Of a stretch of 64,000 nucleotides of DNA, positions 43,824-55,843 are shown in pieces. The stretch covers positions 248,001-312,000 of the forward strand of contig JAJTUP010000009.1 of assembly GCA_021399435.1 (NCBI GenBank), in the 5' to 3' direction. This stretch comes from Diaporthe sp. PMI_573. Its lineage: Eukaryota; Ascomycota; Sordariomycetes; Diaporthales; Diaporthaceae. The first letter of the stretch is position 1; each line of letters opens with the position of its first letter. The notes below the pieces were generated by a model. It searched no databases. It had not been told where the DNA came from and worked only from the letters and a program-made list of their open reading frames with translations. Made by a program: the position numbers and the translations under genes.

Positions 43824-44409
43824 TAATTCATAGGAGACAAGAAGACAAATGCACTACAGAATCTCGCAGAAGCGACGGCCTTCTATGCTCGCCGACCAGC
43901 AGTTACCACTGACTTCGCCGCACAAACTGCGACTGTTGGTCCCATAGCCGCACAAGGCATGACTTTGCCCTCTTCAGCCTTCCCGGCATCAAGAACCAGA
44001 CGACTATTCCCCCCGCACTGTTGAGGATACTCCAGTATGTAACTCTAAGCAGGGTTGCTGCCGCATACTAAGCACCTGGAGGAGGGAGTCCAAGGAAGCG
44101 CAGAGGCGGCAAAGCACTAGATAGCCATGTAGCAAGATGCCACACAGAAGTATGAATTGAGCAACTTGCCTCGGTGGAGGTCTTTGACATTGGGAGGCAA
44201 CTAAATTTTCAAGGCAATGTGCATGGACTATGATCAGACCATATGCCAGTGTCACTACTCCTGATGCCAATTTTGGGCCACTTCGCTCCACCTCGCCCTT
44301 CTAAGTGGTTTCGTTTTTAAGCCGTATACATACGCTTCTTAAGCAGTATGTAGGCAGTCCCTTTATATAGTGGTAAACGCTTAAACACCCAGCGTTTTTT
44401 TTTTTGTTT

Positions 44410-44442
<33 letters not shown>

Positions 44443-44860
44443 GAGCAAGCCTGCAATTGGGTATAGGATGACGTTGACGTTGGGCACAGCTGGCTGCCAC
44501 CTGGGCGAATAGTTGCCAGCTGCGGTTATCTGTTGTGAATTCAGCTGTCCCTTCCACACTTTTGCCAGTACTAAATTAAGTAGAAGCTAAGGACCCTCCT
44601 TAAACATTTTAACCATTTCACTACTAAACCTAGGCTTTCATCATAAAAAGGTTATGTTATTAAATTTTAAGTGTAAATTGACTGAAACCACTGTAGCGCC
44701 CCACTGTTTAAAGAGGAAGCTAAGTCGCCAATGAGCTGTGTCTTGTTTGAAATTACCCTGGAAGGAGCTGTGACAGTTTGATCCCAACTGCACACCAACC
44801 ACGTCGTCCCACTCTTCAGCCATCAGCAACGTCCGCCTTGGCTCGTCAAGAACAGCCACG
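43824..44860. other. Intergenic region with homopolymer inverted repeat
   Basis: About 1 kb. No gene is supported; a T-rich/A-run inverted repeat at 44395-44442 is listed separately. The missing N-terminus of the monooxygenase pseudogene was looked for here on the minus strand and not found. Confidence 0.5.
44395..44442. repeat. Poly-T / poly-A inverted repeat
   Basis: About 25 bases of T interrupted by two G are followed directly by 23 A. The strand can fold on itself with no loop. It may be the junction of two oppositely oriented poly(A)-tailed insertions, or an expanded homopolymer; the assembly could also be wrong here. Confidence 0.85.
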
Positions 44861-47826
44861 ATGCAGGGTAAAGCTGGTAGAGATGGGGGTAGGGTGAGGC
44901 GCAACATGAGGAAACGCGACCTGGACGGCGCGACCCAGGATGGCCTTGGCGTGGACTACCCAAGCTCGAAGCGCAGGCACACAACCGGTTCACCAGGCCC
45001 CCACGACGACGAGAGCACGTCCAACAGTCGCAGTTTCAACTCTGTTAGGCAAAAGGTCGAGGGGGAAAGTACATCAAGATCCCTTAACAAGTCCCGACCC
45101 AATACACTCCGGTTTTCGTTGCGCTCGTCGGGCTCGCCTACACCGCAGAAGCACCGTTTCTCTAAACCCCCTATCAGCAGCGACTCAGCGGCTAGCCCTT
45201 TAGCGGCTTTAGGGGTCTCAGGGGGCCCCTGGGGTGCCAAGCCAAGCTTGCCAGGTGGTTTTTTCAACGGCCAAGGCCACCACAAGTTCAAGCAAACCCT
45301 AGTGCCCATCGGACCGCCAACCTCGTCAAGCACATCCTCGGACGCATCCTCGATTCCCGCCACCTCGATTAGTACTTTGCCTTCCGTATCATCCAAGGAC
45401 ACACCCCGGGCATCATTGCAGTCTTTGAGATATGGGTACAAGCAGGCGAACAGGGCAGCGGCGGAGGAGGGCAGTCACGACGACAAGCCCGGCCAGGGAG
45501 CCAAAGACCGATTCCACAACACCCGACGCGGCGCCACTAGCTCGCCACGCTGGCAGTCTGAAGGACAAGACATCAACGTCCCGCCTAGTTCTCGTACTAA
45601 TGGAACGAGAGAAACCCCGCATGCAATCACTTCAAGTGAGGACGGTTCGTATGCTGGGGAGGATGATAAGGACAGCGATGACGATGCCTTTCCGACCACA
45701 CGGCAACGCAGCACCCGTCTTAGAGCTCGCGATGGAGCTGAAATTCCCATGAATGGGATCCTCGACGATGGCTTAAACGAGGAGAATGAAGCCAAAAAAG
45801 GTCCCTACAAAACGACACCATCTGGGAAGGACTACCGCGAAGTCTTAGGTGAGGCTCTACGCTGGGAAACACGCCTACGCCTAATATGAAGCTAATCTCC
45901 CCAAGACGAGAACAACAACATGCGCTGTGCAAGGTTCACACTGTTTCCAGACGGATACAGGTTGACTGGCCTTCCGGGTCTTCAATTTCCGTGTCCAGTC
46001 CGCACATGCCCGAGACATTTCAAGGCACTGGACCACCTCGAACAACATTTCAAGGCAAGCTTCCCCCTCCTGCTCTTTGAGCGGTGCTTTCGCTAACTCC
46101 AGCGCAGGACGTTCACAAGACTAGTGAGTTCAATGACAACCTGGACGAGGATGGAACTCTGGAATACATTCGTCGAAGAAGAGAGGGCTCTCGATCTATT
46201 GTAGTCTCTCAAACCCCTCGTCACCCTCCAGTCCTCACCAATGGCTCCTCTACGTTGCAAGCAGGCAAAAAGCATAACCTCGTTGACGCCGCAGCCAATG
46301 AAGCGCCAAATAATTCCTCCGGTCTGCGGCTTGACGGCTCGTCATCTACTGGCGATGCTGAGCAGGACAGCGCCTCCACAACCCCATCTGAGCTTCACCG
46401 TGCCATGGCCGAATCCGAAGTCTGGGCTTACGTGGCGCCTTTAGTACCAAAGGCTTGGACCGCATCCATCACCGATGACCTGGAGAAAAGGGCATTCATC
46501 CAAGCTATCTCCTTGCCGCTGAAGAACGAGATGGATAAGGACTGGCTCGCGGGAACCAAAAACTCTCACCAAAGACTATACCGTGCCCTGATGAGCGTCA
46601 TCTTCCACGTCGTCGGAGTTGAGGCTCACTGTAATCCATGCAAGGCAAAGATTCTGGAACGAAAGCGCAACTGCAGGATCCTACCCCCGGAAGCTGCGGG
46701 CATGCGAGAGCTCCAGGAGGTTTGCGGATCCCAATGTGTGAACTGCTATTTTTTCCAGGCGTCGAAGCCTTGTGAATTGCCGGGCTCGTCGACCACACCC
46801 AAGCAGACTCCAGTCCCCGTCCCAGTTCCGCCTTTCCCGCGACCGATACCGATCATTGAGCACTCTTTGGATTCTAATCCTGCCGAGTTTCTCCGCCCTC
46901 AAGTGGCCAGTCGCTCACATGTTCCTTCCTACTCATCCTACAAGGCCCAGAAGACCGAGAAACCCATTTCGGAGAGCCCTGTTCCGATTCCATCATTTGC
47001 AACTCTAGGCCCAGCGCGCCAGAGTCAAGCGCAAGATGCATCTGATGTATCTTCAGAGAATACAGAGACACAGCCTCTTCGTCGGTCTGGCCATGTCTCC
47101 AAGGCAGAAGACGATTCCGGAAAAAGTGGGAGCATCAACGACAATTACAACACGGACGAATCACGCCCAGCTGTTGCAGCCACTTGGAATAATGACCCTT
47201 GGACAGCTGCATTGATATCTGGCGGATTAAAAGCGACGGCCTCGACGGAAGCCACCTCCGATCTGTCTTCTGGCCAGATCTCGAGCGCACAGCTGGCAGG
47301 TAGAATGTTCAGCTTGTTTGGGGACATTGGACGGTTACCTGCTGAGGAGCAGGCGACCCTATGGAATCAGATGCAGCAGATGGCTGGAATGCTACAGTCC
47401 ACCAACAGTGAAGTGTCGAGGGCTTCGAGTACACAGAGCACTTCCCCACCGCTACCTCGCGGTCCTCCACCGGCGGCTGACGAGTGGGAGATCGCGCCGG
47501 GCAGGCTCATCGTGGAGGACAAGCCAATGGCGTTTTCCACATCCTTCCTCAGCCGTGAGGTCGTCAGCCTGAAGGCTGCCCATCAGCTCAGCCCGACTCA
47601 GAGAGTCCTGAACAAGAGCATCGCGGCTCTCCATCAACTTAGCTTGAGCCCGGAGGAGGGCTGGAGCTGCACGTGCTCGGTCATCAGAGGTGTGCTGAAG
47701 ATGAAGGTGGGAAACGTGGAGGCGAGGATTGGTCAGGGCGGTTTGATTTCCGTCGAGAAGGCGTGCATCATTACGAATGTCTCGCATAAGGAGGCGAGAA
47801 TCCAGGTGTGGTGGGTTGAAGGGTAA
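44861..47826 (+). CDS. C2H2 zinc finger, DUF3716 and cupin-like multidomain protein
   Basis: Three exons (44861-45848, 45906-46054, 46108-47826) give 951 residues. The N-terminal 330 residues are disordered, Ser/Pro-rich, with basic stretches (PSSKRRH, TRQRSTRLRARDG). Exons 2 and 3 together form a finger: CPVRTC, LDHLEQH and, across the intron, FKDVH, giving C-x4-C-x12-H-x4-H. This requires a GC-AG intron (46055-46107, donor GCAAGC). Around residue 560-610 a Cys cluster (CNPCKAKILERKRNC ... GSQCVNCYFF ... CEL) matches DUF3716, a fungal zinc-binding domain. The last 120 residues (IAPGRLIVEDK, WSCTCSVIRGVLKMKVGNVE, GQGGLISVEKACIITN) look like a cupin barrel. The whole suggests a nuclear, DNA-associated or scaffolding protein; function is not known. 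Confidence 0.83.
46055..46107 (+). other. Predicted GC-AG intron
   Basis: No GT donor near 46054 keeps the frame. A GCAAGC donor with a CGCAG acceptor keeps phase 0 and completes the zinc finger with its second histidine. The intron is 53 nt with a GCTAAC branch-point-like word at about 46092. GC-AG introns are a small minority in fungi. Confidence 0.7.
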
Positions 47827-48713
47827 TGACTGGTTTCCCAACCCTATAAATATGCATTGTGGTGGTTGCTCAGCTCCCAATTGCAGTGGGTGTCAGGGGC
47901 ACCAGCTGTTCGCACATGCCTCACTTGGTATGGCATTATTTATCTGTCTGCTCAAAGACCATAGCTGTAGATGCCCAGTCTCTCGCAAAATATCATCCTC
48001 GCCTGCGCAATGTATCCCAGCTGTCCGTGAACGTCTAAGATGATTTCGGTCCGGTCGTCCACTGCTGCGGGTCCTGTTTCGATTGTATGCAACTCTCCGC
48101 CAAGAGCATTTTCTTCGTTTTGCTTCTAGTCTTTGATGATTTCTTTGGAAATTTGTGTCTTGTTTTATCGAGCTGTGCGGAAACCCTGGCTTCACATTTG
48201 TCGAAGTTGGCTGATGTTGTCGAATCGACCTGCACCGTCGTCCACCACCTCCATTCTTTCCTGGGAAGTCTTTCATTCCTAGCCATATTAAAGAGCGGCG
48301 ACATTGGTACATTGGAGATAGGCGTCTGTTATCGCGTCTTTTGATTTCAAAGACACTTCTGTCAGCATTGTGGTCCAACGCCGGGTCAACGTGTCAGCAC
48401 TTGAGACAATCACATCTGGAAAAGTTTCATTCAACTAACGAGGTCCATCTAGACGGTACAACAAGGTGTTACCTCCTGCAACTCTTAATGTGGCCTGATG
48501 CAAAATGTTTGTCCATATGGCAGGAAGCGGGATAATCAGCGCTAAGCTGGATTGGTGAAATAGGCCATTCCTTCTCCCAGAGGGACCTAGGGACCTGACT
48601 TTGCCCGACGGACTTCTCGGGTTGCACAGATCCGTCCATAATCTGTGCAAGGAGTCCAACGGCATCAGCCCATCGCTCTCCAAACACTGCCTCCTCGATC
48701 TACGCTCAGGACT
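47827..48713. other. Intergenic region, no supported gene
   Basis: About 890 bp. A plus-strand frame with ATG at 48087 would make 85 residues with a hydrophobic N-terminus, but the opposite strand is equally open and neither shows a family motif. Confidence 0.45.
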
Positions 48714-50000
48714 ATGGCGACCGCGTACCCAGTATCCTCTGACACCTCTGCGCCATCGCGCGCCGCAGAGTATGTTGCACAAGACCGATTCCACCGGCGA
48801 TTCGTACTGCCTGGCACAGCGGACCACAGCGAGCTGCAAGTTAGCTACGCGGACGTTGGACGCACCCCTGAACCAAGCGACAATGGCACTCGTCACCCGA
48901 CGGTCCTGTTCATCCCAGGAATGTTCGCTTCGCGGTATCTCAGCGTCTCGATGCATGCCATCGCAGAAAAGCTTGGCGTCCGGGTTCTGATCGTCGACAG
49001 GTAGGGTTCCCTCACGACCAGGTTCATCGATTCAGATCGACTAACGGATTTGTCTCCCTCCAGGCCAGGGATGGGCCATTCTACTGACGTGCCGCTTGCC
49101 CAGCGAGTTACTACCTGGATTGAACTGGTGCCTCGCCTTCTGGCACATTTACAGATAGAACATGTCGCGTTGGCATCTCACAGTGCAGGCACGATTTATC
49201 TTCTCAACACTCTTATTCGCTGCCGCGATATCCTTGACCCCAATAGGCCCTTAGTTGCCTTAGTAGGTATGGTTTTCATTCCCTCCATGAATACCGCAAG
49301 CGGGTGGAGCACACGAAATAACTCTACGACAGCACCGTGGGTCGATCCAGCCTATTCTCATGTCACGACCATGAAGATGGCGCAGAGCCTGCCCGTCGGT
49401 GTATTCGGTCTTTGGCATCACATACCCAAGGTTGTAATGGCTAGCGGGGCAGCGTTCAACCAAATTTCCAACTGGCTGCCTTCAAGTAGCGGTCTCGGCG
49501 CAGCAGAATCGCCGCCGCTGCAGAGAAACCGCCAGAGGATAGAGAGCGAATATGGGCTGCCTGTTGAGCTGCAGAACGAGCTGCAGGCCGTTCATTTCAA
49601 GTCTATGTTCAGTGAAAACACTGTCGGTGCGGATAGCGAGGCACTCTGTTGTCTCAGAAAAGGGCCTGCTGGGCTTTGGGGCGACTGCGATGACTATGCG
49701 CTCTTCGTCAGGAAGCTCTCCGAGCTTGAGAGAAGCCGGCAAGCGGATCAAGGCAATAGTGAGTGCCAAAAGCTGAGAATCAGCGTTTACTTTGCCGAGA
49801 CCGATGATATGATCGGTAAGAAAGGCCAGACATACATGGAGGACTGCTGGAAAGGCAGTGGGGGAGACGGCTTTGAGGATGTGATGGACTTCACGACCAC
49901 GACGGTCAGCGAGACAGATCACGACAGTGTTGTGCAGTCCGTTGAAGTTCTGGAGCAGATATTCCTCGGTGCTGGTGGTGCTATGTCGGCAAACCTTTGA
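48714..50000 (+). CDS. Alpha/beta hydrolase fold protein
   Basis: Two exons (48714-49000, 49064-50000) encode 407 residues. After TVLFIPGMFASRYL (oxyanion-hole strand region) and VRVLIVDR the intron joins to PGMGHSTDVPLAQRV, the usual strand-loop of this fold. VALASHSAGTIYLL carries the nucleophile elbow with Ser136 (S-x-S-x-G type, HSAG). ISVYFAETDDMIG is a likely acid strand and SETDHDSV near the C-terminus supplies the likely His. A long insert of about 200 residues between the elbow and the acid (WSTRNNSTTAPWVDPAYSH and on) forms a cap. No signal peptide is seen, so the protein is probably intracellular. Substrate is unknown; esterase, lipase-like and epoxide-hydrolase-like roles all fit the fold. 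Confidence 0.87.
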
Positions 50001-51585
50001 GATAGATTTATGGAGGTCAGACATGTGGCGACTATCTACTCCCACAATCGTCTGTGATAAGAGTATAAGTGCTAGATGCTATAGCTGTCGTACTACGGAT
50101 TTGATTCTATTTGCATGCTAAGAAGCATTGTCGAAAAACCAGTCTATTAATTACCTCGACCCATATCACGTCAAGTAGGCTGTTCAAAGGCCTGGATAAT
50201 CGGCTTGGCTGCCAGTCATTACCGTTGCGCCCTTACAACGTCACTGCCACCTCTCTCCATGAAAGCTAGTTCCTCTTCCTGCTGCGGACGCTGGGCATTT
50301 CTCCTTATCCTTTCAATAGCCTCGAGTATGGATTTTCTATGGTATACCATAGCTGCGATAATGCCAACGATGATAAGTTTAACAATGATCTTAAAGATAT
50401 TAGCCATGAGAGTAAGAGTTTCACTCATGCTGAACTGAGTGTGGACTTGATATTAGCTGTTTCCTAACGTGTAGACCGCTTCCTGCGAGGAACACTAACA
50501 TGAGGGATGGTATTTGGTGCAACTTAGGTCCTCTCGTATTAGGCTACATCTACTTGGCCAATGGAACACTGAGGTCTCCAGGCCTGCAGCGAGAGGGGTC
50601 TTTGGATCTAACCAAACATGGCACAATGGAGTGAGGTGCCCACGCCCGCAGCACTTCGAGGATGAGGCCGTATATGTATTGCAAACTCGCCAAAGTTTTG
50701 CTGTTAACTAGCAGTACCTAGAATACATTGCTTGATGGATGTACAATTGCGTCCTAACAGAATAGACTGTGTACGATCCCTAGGATGTAAGACGATACCA
50801 CCCTGCGCCTGGGCACTGCCTACCATAGTTCGGAGCAGATTGGTTGAACCCGTGCTTCATGCAGGAAACTGGTAGGTACTCCCATTTGTGTCTCTCGCCG
50901 CCCTTGAGGCTAGTTCTGGCGCACCCTGTTTCATATTTTTCACGTGTCGAGAGAACGGTTTCTTCGTCTACGGGGGGGAGACTTATGGTGTCACGGTGTC
51001 CAGAAAGCTCGTGGCAAATCCTGTTCCGTACCACCCACCCCAGTTCAGCCCATGCACGCTTGTGGCGTAGGACAGGGCCAGTAGGCGGGGGCCACATGCA
51101 TAGGTCTTCGAATACGGAAGCTGAAAATTTCTCCGACACAAGGCTCCGGCCATTTGCTACGGTACAGGTTGCCGCACTTGAACACAGTCCAGCTGGCTCG
51201 GGAATGGCGTAACGAGCGAATGTGAGACTATTCATTAATTACCAGTGTCAACCCTGAAAGCCACAATGGATCCTTCGCTTCAGCTAAGACATGGTGCTGC
51301 ATATTGCGGGCCGGTAGAACGCTACCAGAAGCTGAGACCTGGGCTGACTGATTACATGCATACAACCGAGTGTGCACACATGGTAGTTAGTCAGCTATTT
51401 ACAGTGGCGTTTGCCGGTGCAAATATGTAAAGACGGAGATTATCACATGACGCCCACCTCCTCAGCGGAGCCTCGTCAGCTGCGGCAGCTATGTCTTCAT
51501 GCAGCAGAAATTTCCTCAATTCGCTCAACCATGAAACCCATAGGATTCACGACTGTCTTTTGTTTTTGTGCCAATTCTCCTTGAA
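50001..51585. other. Intergenic region with one possible tiny membrane protein
   Basis: About 1.6 kb. The minus-strand frame 50219-50428 is listed separately. Other frames (50780-51235 minus, 50844-51212 plus) overlap on opposite strands with no recognisable content. Confidence 0.45.
50219..50428 (-). CDS. Possible small single-pass membrane protein
   Basis: ATG at 50428 opens a 69-residue frame. Residues 9-28 (ANIFKIIVKLIIVGIIAAMV) form a convincing transmembrane helix followed by a basic, amphipathic stretch (YHRKSILEAIERIRRNAQR). The TM followed by positive charge fits a small tail- or signal-anchored protein. No family is recognised and the ORF is short, so chance cannot be excluded. Confidence 0.3.
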   Translation of the reverse strand: MSETLTLMANIFKIIVKLIIVGIIAAMVYHRKSILEAIERIRRNAQRPQQEEELAFMERGGSDVVRAQR

Positions 51586-54500
51586 ATGGCAGCGGCCGAT
51601 GTCGACCACAGGCCGGTGGCAGGGGTGGCATTGAACAATATCCCGCAGATCAATCTTCAAAGCGACAGCCCCGATCTGTCGCGCTCCACGTCCTTTCAAC
51701 CAGCCCTGGGATATGATCCAAGCAGTCATGAGGGTTCTGGCACGCCGACAACTGACGGCCGCAATGGGATTGAGAGCCCCAAAAGTCATCAGGCCAAGAA
51801 ACCACAATTCGTGGCACGCGATGGGGCCATCGGCGGGAATTATAATGAGACGAATGTCGAGTGAGTTTTCACTGCCTTGGGAGGACACTCAGATGATGTG
51901 GCTGACTTGGCTGGAAGTGTGATTTTGGTTCCATGCCCAGGGGCTGATCCCCACGGCACCTGGATGCGCGATCCACTCTCCAAGGACTTTTTCAAGCGAC
52001 CACCAACGTTCCGTCTCAATAAGGCGGCAAAGTCGAGCCAGCCACAGGTTTCGAAAGGGTCTACGGCTGTTACACCCATGCCTCCCAGCCCAAACAAAGA
52101 TTCTAAGCCAACGCCGGCGTGGGCTCGAAGCGGGATAAGACACGAAACCAGCACTGCCCGGGTGCTGACTTATGACCATGGAGATATCACGCCAGACATG
52201 AATTTGAAAACCATGGCTGTTGACCTTCTGTCCTGCATATGCAGAGAGACGGCAGGGAAGATCGCGACAAGGCCCTTGTTCTTCATCTGCCACAGCATAG
52301 GCGGCCTGGTGGTGAAAATGGCCTTAACGCAGGCCGGTGGACGCAGTTCCAAATATCGCTCTATCCTCGAATACTGTTATGGAGTCACCTTCTTCGCCAC
52401 TCCTCACCGGGGATCCAGCTATCTATCCATTGCCGACTTTGGCATGAGCATCCAACAGCTACTCCATCTTTCTGTGCCGCTGACACCCAGACTGAGGGCG
52501 GAATTGAAGCCGGATCACACAACGCTCCTGAAGATAGACGATGACTTTAAGCAGTTATCTAGTGAGTTCCAAGTGTGGAGCTTCCATGAGACAGAGGATT
52601 CAAGTCTTTCAAGAGTTGGGAGAGTCGGGCCAACAGACATACCATTCAAAGCCCCTATCACGTCAATGAGGTCTGCCATCCTTGGAGTCAGACATGAAAA
52701 GGTCTATGCAGTGCAAAGTACTCATGCGAACTGCGCTTCATTCGGAGTGAAAAATGCCCAAACTCTGAGGCTATACCTTTCGGACCTTGGCACTGCAATC
52801 CAAAAGGCAGAGCAGTTGAACAAAAGCACGGCCCATGTACCCTTGAGGCTGGAGCAAAGGGTGATGATTGAAGTTCATGGCTTCTATGAAAGCGGATTGA
52901 TAAACGAATATCCGAGCGACACCAGCATTCAACTTTTCTCAACCAAGGACCATTCATTGGAGGCATTTTGGGAGGAGGGCCCGGACGGATTACTCGAGAA
53001 AAGGCTCAATAACATCCGGTCAGAGTCTCAAGATCCGCCTGATGCTCAATTTGTTGTCCAAAAAGGCAAGGCACAGTCCCTCAGGCCGCCAGGTGAGGTG
53101 GCCAAGAACATGGACGAACACCAAAAGAAGACACAACGCCCTTCAGTAACTGTTGTACCTCCTGGAAGCTCAGATACCGCAGTGGATGCCAGGCTGAACG
53201 AGTCGCCGAAAGGGTCCTCAAATACGCAGGAAGCAATGCCACCCAGAGCTTCAAATGATGGCAACAGGTCTCCAGACTCCCATTCGCCATCAACTACAGG
53301 TGCTGCTCGTTACAGCTCATTGCTCACCGAAGACCCAGGCAGCATTTCTCCGAAAATTCTCTCACCTCAGCAGGAGGCAGAAGTCTCATCTATGAGCCGA
53401 TCCACAACCGGTAGCGAGACTCTCGTATCCCAAATGTCGTTTGGCACGGGTCCTGTGCGCCCTCCGCCTGTACATCGTGCCTCAAGCCAGCGAACAGTCC
53501 GGCAGTACTTGAAACCGACTGGGCCTGCCGGGAGAGAACGTCGAGGAAGCGAGACGACCTTCATCCAAGATTCAAGAATAGGATCGGCCGTTTCGAAGCC
53601 CAGCAGCAAGACACGCAAATTCGTTTGGATTCACACCCCCTTCAATAACCCAGTGTGGGTGAGGAAGGTCTTCGCCACGCTGAATGTGAAGGAGGGGCAA
53701 GACTATTCTGAGCTGTTCTCTACAGAACATTGGGCTTCGAGGCATGAGAGGGGTCGCCATGCTCAGCACCACGCTTGCTTCCTGAAGCCTGCTTGTGGTT
53801 TTGTGTCTCTCAAAACAAAACAGCACTCTATGCCCCATCGACAGCCAACTTCCAGTGCTCGGGGGCTGCAACGGGCCGACAGTTCATCGCCTCGCCAAGG
53901 CTGTCTCTATTTGTATTTCCCTTTCCTACATTTCGACTCATACAAGATGCTAGTCAAACGCCGTGATATTATCAAGAGGCGAGTGGCCCAAGGCCGCGCT
54001 AGACCAGTGCCTTCTGAGGTCGCCAAGGACACATCCCTTGAATCTAGAGTCATTTGGGAGTATTTGGGATACGACCCACCCTTCAATTGTCGACGAACTC
54101 TTGATCAGTACCGCTACCCTTCTCTTCACGATACACGGAGTAGGGATGACGATCAGATGTTGTACAAGATGACTAAAGAGAGGGTATATCTAAATGACGC
54201 ACCAGCGGTCGCTTCACTTGGTCCCATATTGAGAGGCGAGGATAGGGTCCCCACGCACTATGACCGTGGAGATGCCCCTGGAGTCGGAGATGATGATGAA
54301 GATCAGGAGCATTTGGATTCAGACAGCGAGAGCAACGAAGACGAGCTTGACACAAAGCCCGAAGACGACGTGTTGGATGGCAACGTCCTGATGGTAGATC
54401 AATTATGGCTGTGGGCAGCGGATTCCAGTACGTCGTACATCTTCCAAAAACTGCCACGGAACCCTCCCCAAAACTGATGCACTTTCAGAAACTCTGGTCA

Positions 54501-55843
54501 CATTCTTTCCATCCAGGGAAGGCAACCCAATGGAGGGTCCTTTGCATCAGCAAGCAGACCTCCGTGACAGCGTTTTCAACGAAATCAACGACGATTCTCG
54601 GTCATGCGAAAATGCTCTTGATCTGGCTGCGCTCACAGTCCTGCACGCTGTATCAGCCCTTATAGAGCGGTCTTCTCACCCAGATTTGGAAATCTTTCGA
54701 ATCTTTGAAGAAGCTATCAGTGTGTTGACCGAGAAAATGACATCCTCGCTAAAGCGGTTCCGCACAACAGGCTTCAGGAACAGATTCGGCGAAGAAGATG
54801 AGTTGAAGCTTAACTCGTCTTCTATTCGCGCACGACACAAGAGAGAAGATGAAAAGGCAGAGAAGGAGAATCGCGATAATACCTCGGCTCTTCTGGAGCT
54901 GCGAGACATCGAAGATGAATTGTCAACGCTCGATCATTTATTTCAGGAGCAGGAGGAGCAAATAAATCAGATGATGGCTATCTACAGCGGCACCAACAAC
55001 TTCGGCTCTCCACCCACCAGCCCGCCTCCGCCAGCGTCCGTTTGGGGTCAACCCATGAACAGTCCCTTGGACAATAACAGCACCGGCACACTGCCCTCGT
55101 ACATAGCCCCTCTGACCAACAACGGCAGATTCTTCCTGCAAGAAGCTTTAACCCGACTCAAGTCCTACCGCGCCCAATCCAATGACATGATCGCCCGTGT
55201 GAAGACGACCAGGCAAGACTTCGATAAGCTGCTAGAGACCGTCCAGCGCCAGGCGCAAATCGACGAGGTACGCCTCTCCAGGCAACAAGCGGACCTGGCC
55301 AGCGCCCAGAACCGCTCCGTCATGATCTTCACCGTCTTTACAGTCATTTTCCTCCCACTCTCCTTCTTCACGTCCCTCTTTGGGATGAACACGCAAGAGT
55401 GGGGAGGCGGCAACAACATCCGCCTGCGCACGATCGGGTCGATCGCACTTCCCACGTCGGCGTTTCTGGTCATCAGCGCGCTTTTCGTTGCTTGGAGCAC
55501 GTCAGCGAGGAAGGCACTCAAGTCGCTAAGCAAGAGGGTGCGTCGGGCTAGGAACCGGGCCAGGCGATGGTGGAAGAGGCAGGTGGTGCCGTTGTGGAAG
55601 AGGAGCGACGACAGGCCGCGCACGAGGCCTGTTATTCTCAAGATGCGACGGAAGCGGGAGGCATTGGAGGTGAAGAGACAGAAAAATAGGATGAAGCGTG
55701 AGATGACGATGCATGACTTTTGGGAGCGGCACCAGCTGGATAGGGAGACCAAGTACGAGATTCCCTCGCGGAACCGAAAAAGTATTAGCCTAGCCCGGGC
55801 GAAGGCGAAGGCTAGGAAAGAAGAAAAAGAACGGAGGGGATGA
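51586..55843 (+). CDS. Alpha/beta hydrolase fused to CorA-like transporter domain
   Basis: Three exons (51586-51860, 51918-54427, 54489-55843) give 1379 residues. The first intron joins NVD to VILVPCPGADPHGTW and the second joins DS to KTLVTFFPSREG, both in phase. Residues about 92-330 form a lipase/DUF676-like hydrolase: VPCPGADPHGTW, ARVLTYDHGD, FFICHSIGGLVVKMAL with nucleophile Ser218, and GVTFFATPHRGSSYLS. About 200 disordered Ser/Pro-rich residues follow. From about residue 580 the CorA-like unit runs KFVWIHTPFNNPVWVRKVF, FPFLHFDSYKML, CRRTLDQYRYPSLHD, MVDQLWLWAADS (about 917), a charged helical stalk, then IFTVFTVIFLPLSFFTSLFG leading to the GMN signature (about 1227-1229) and TM2 IALPTSAFLVISALFVAW. 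The tail is strongly basic. It shares the TLDQ and MVDQLWLW blocks with the gene at the left edge. Confidence 0.88.

Noticed and set aside
47893..48378. Minus- and plus-strand frames around 48087-48344
   Set aside because: Both strands are open over the same stretch and neither has a recognisable family or splice support.
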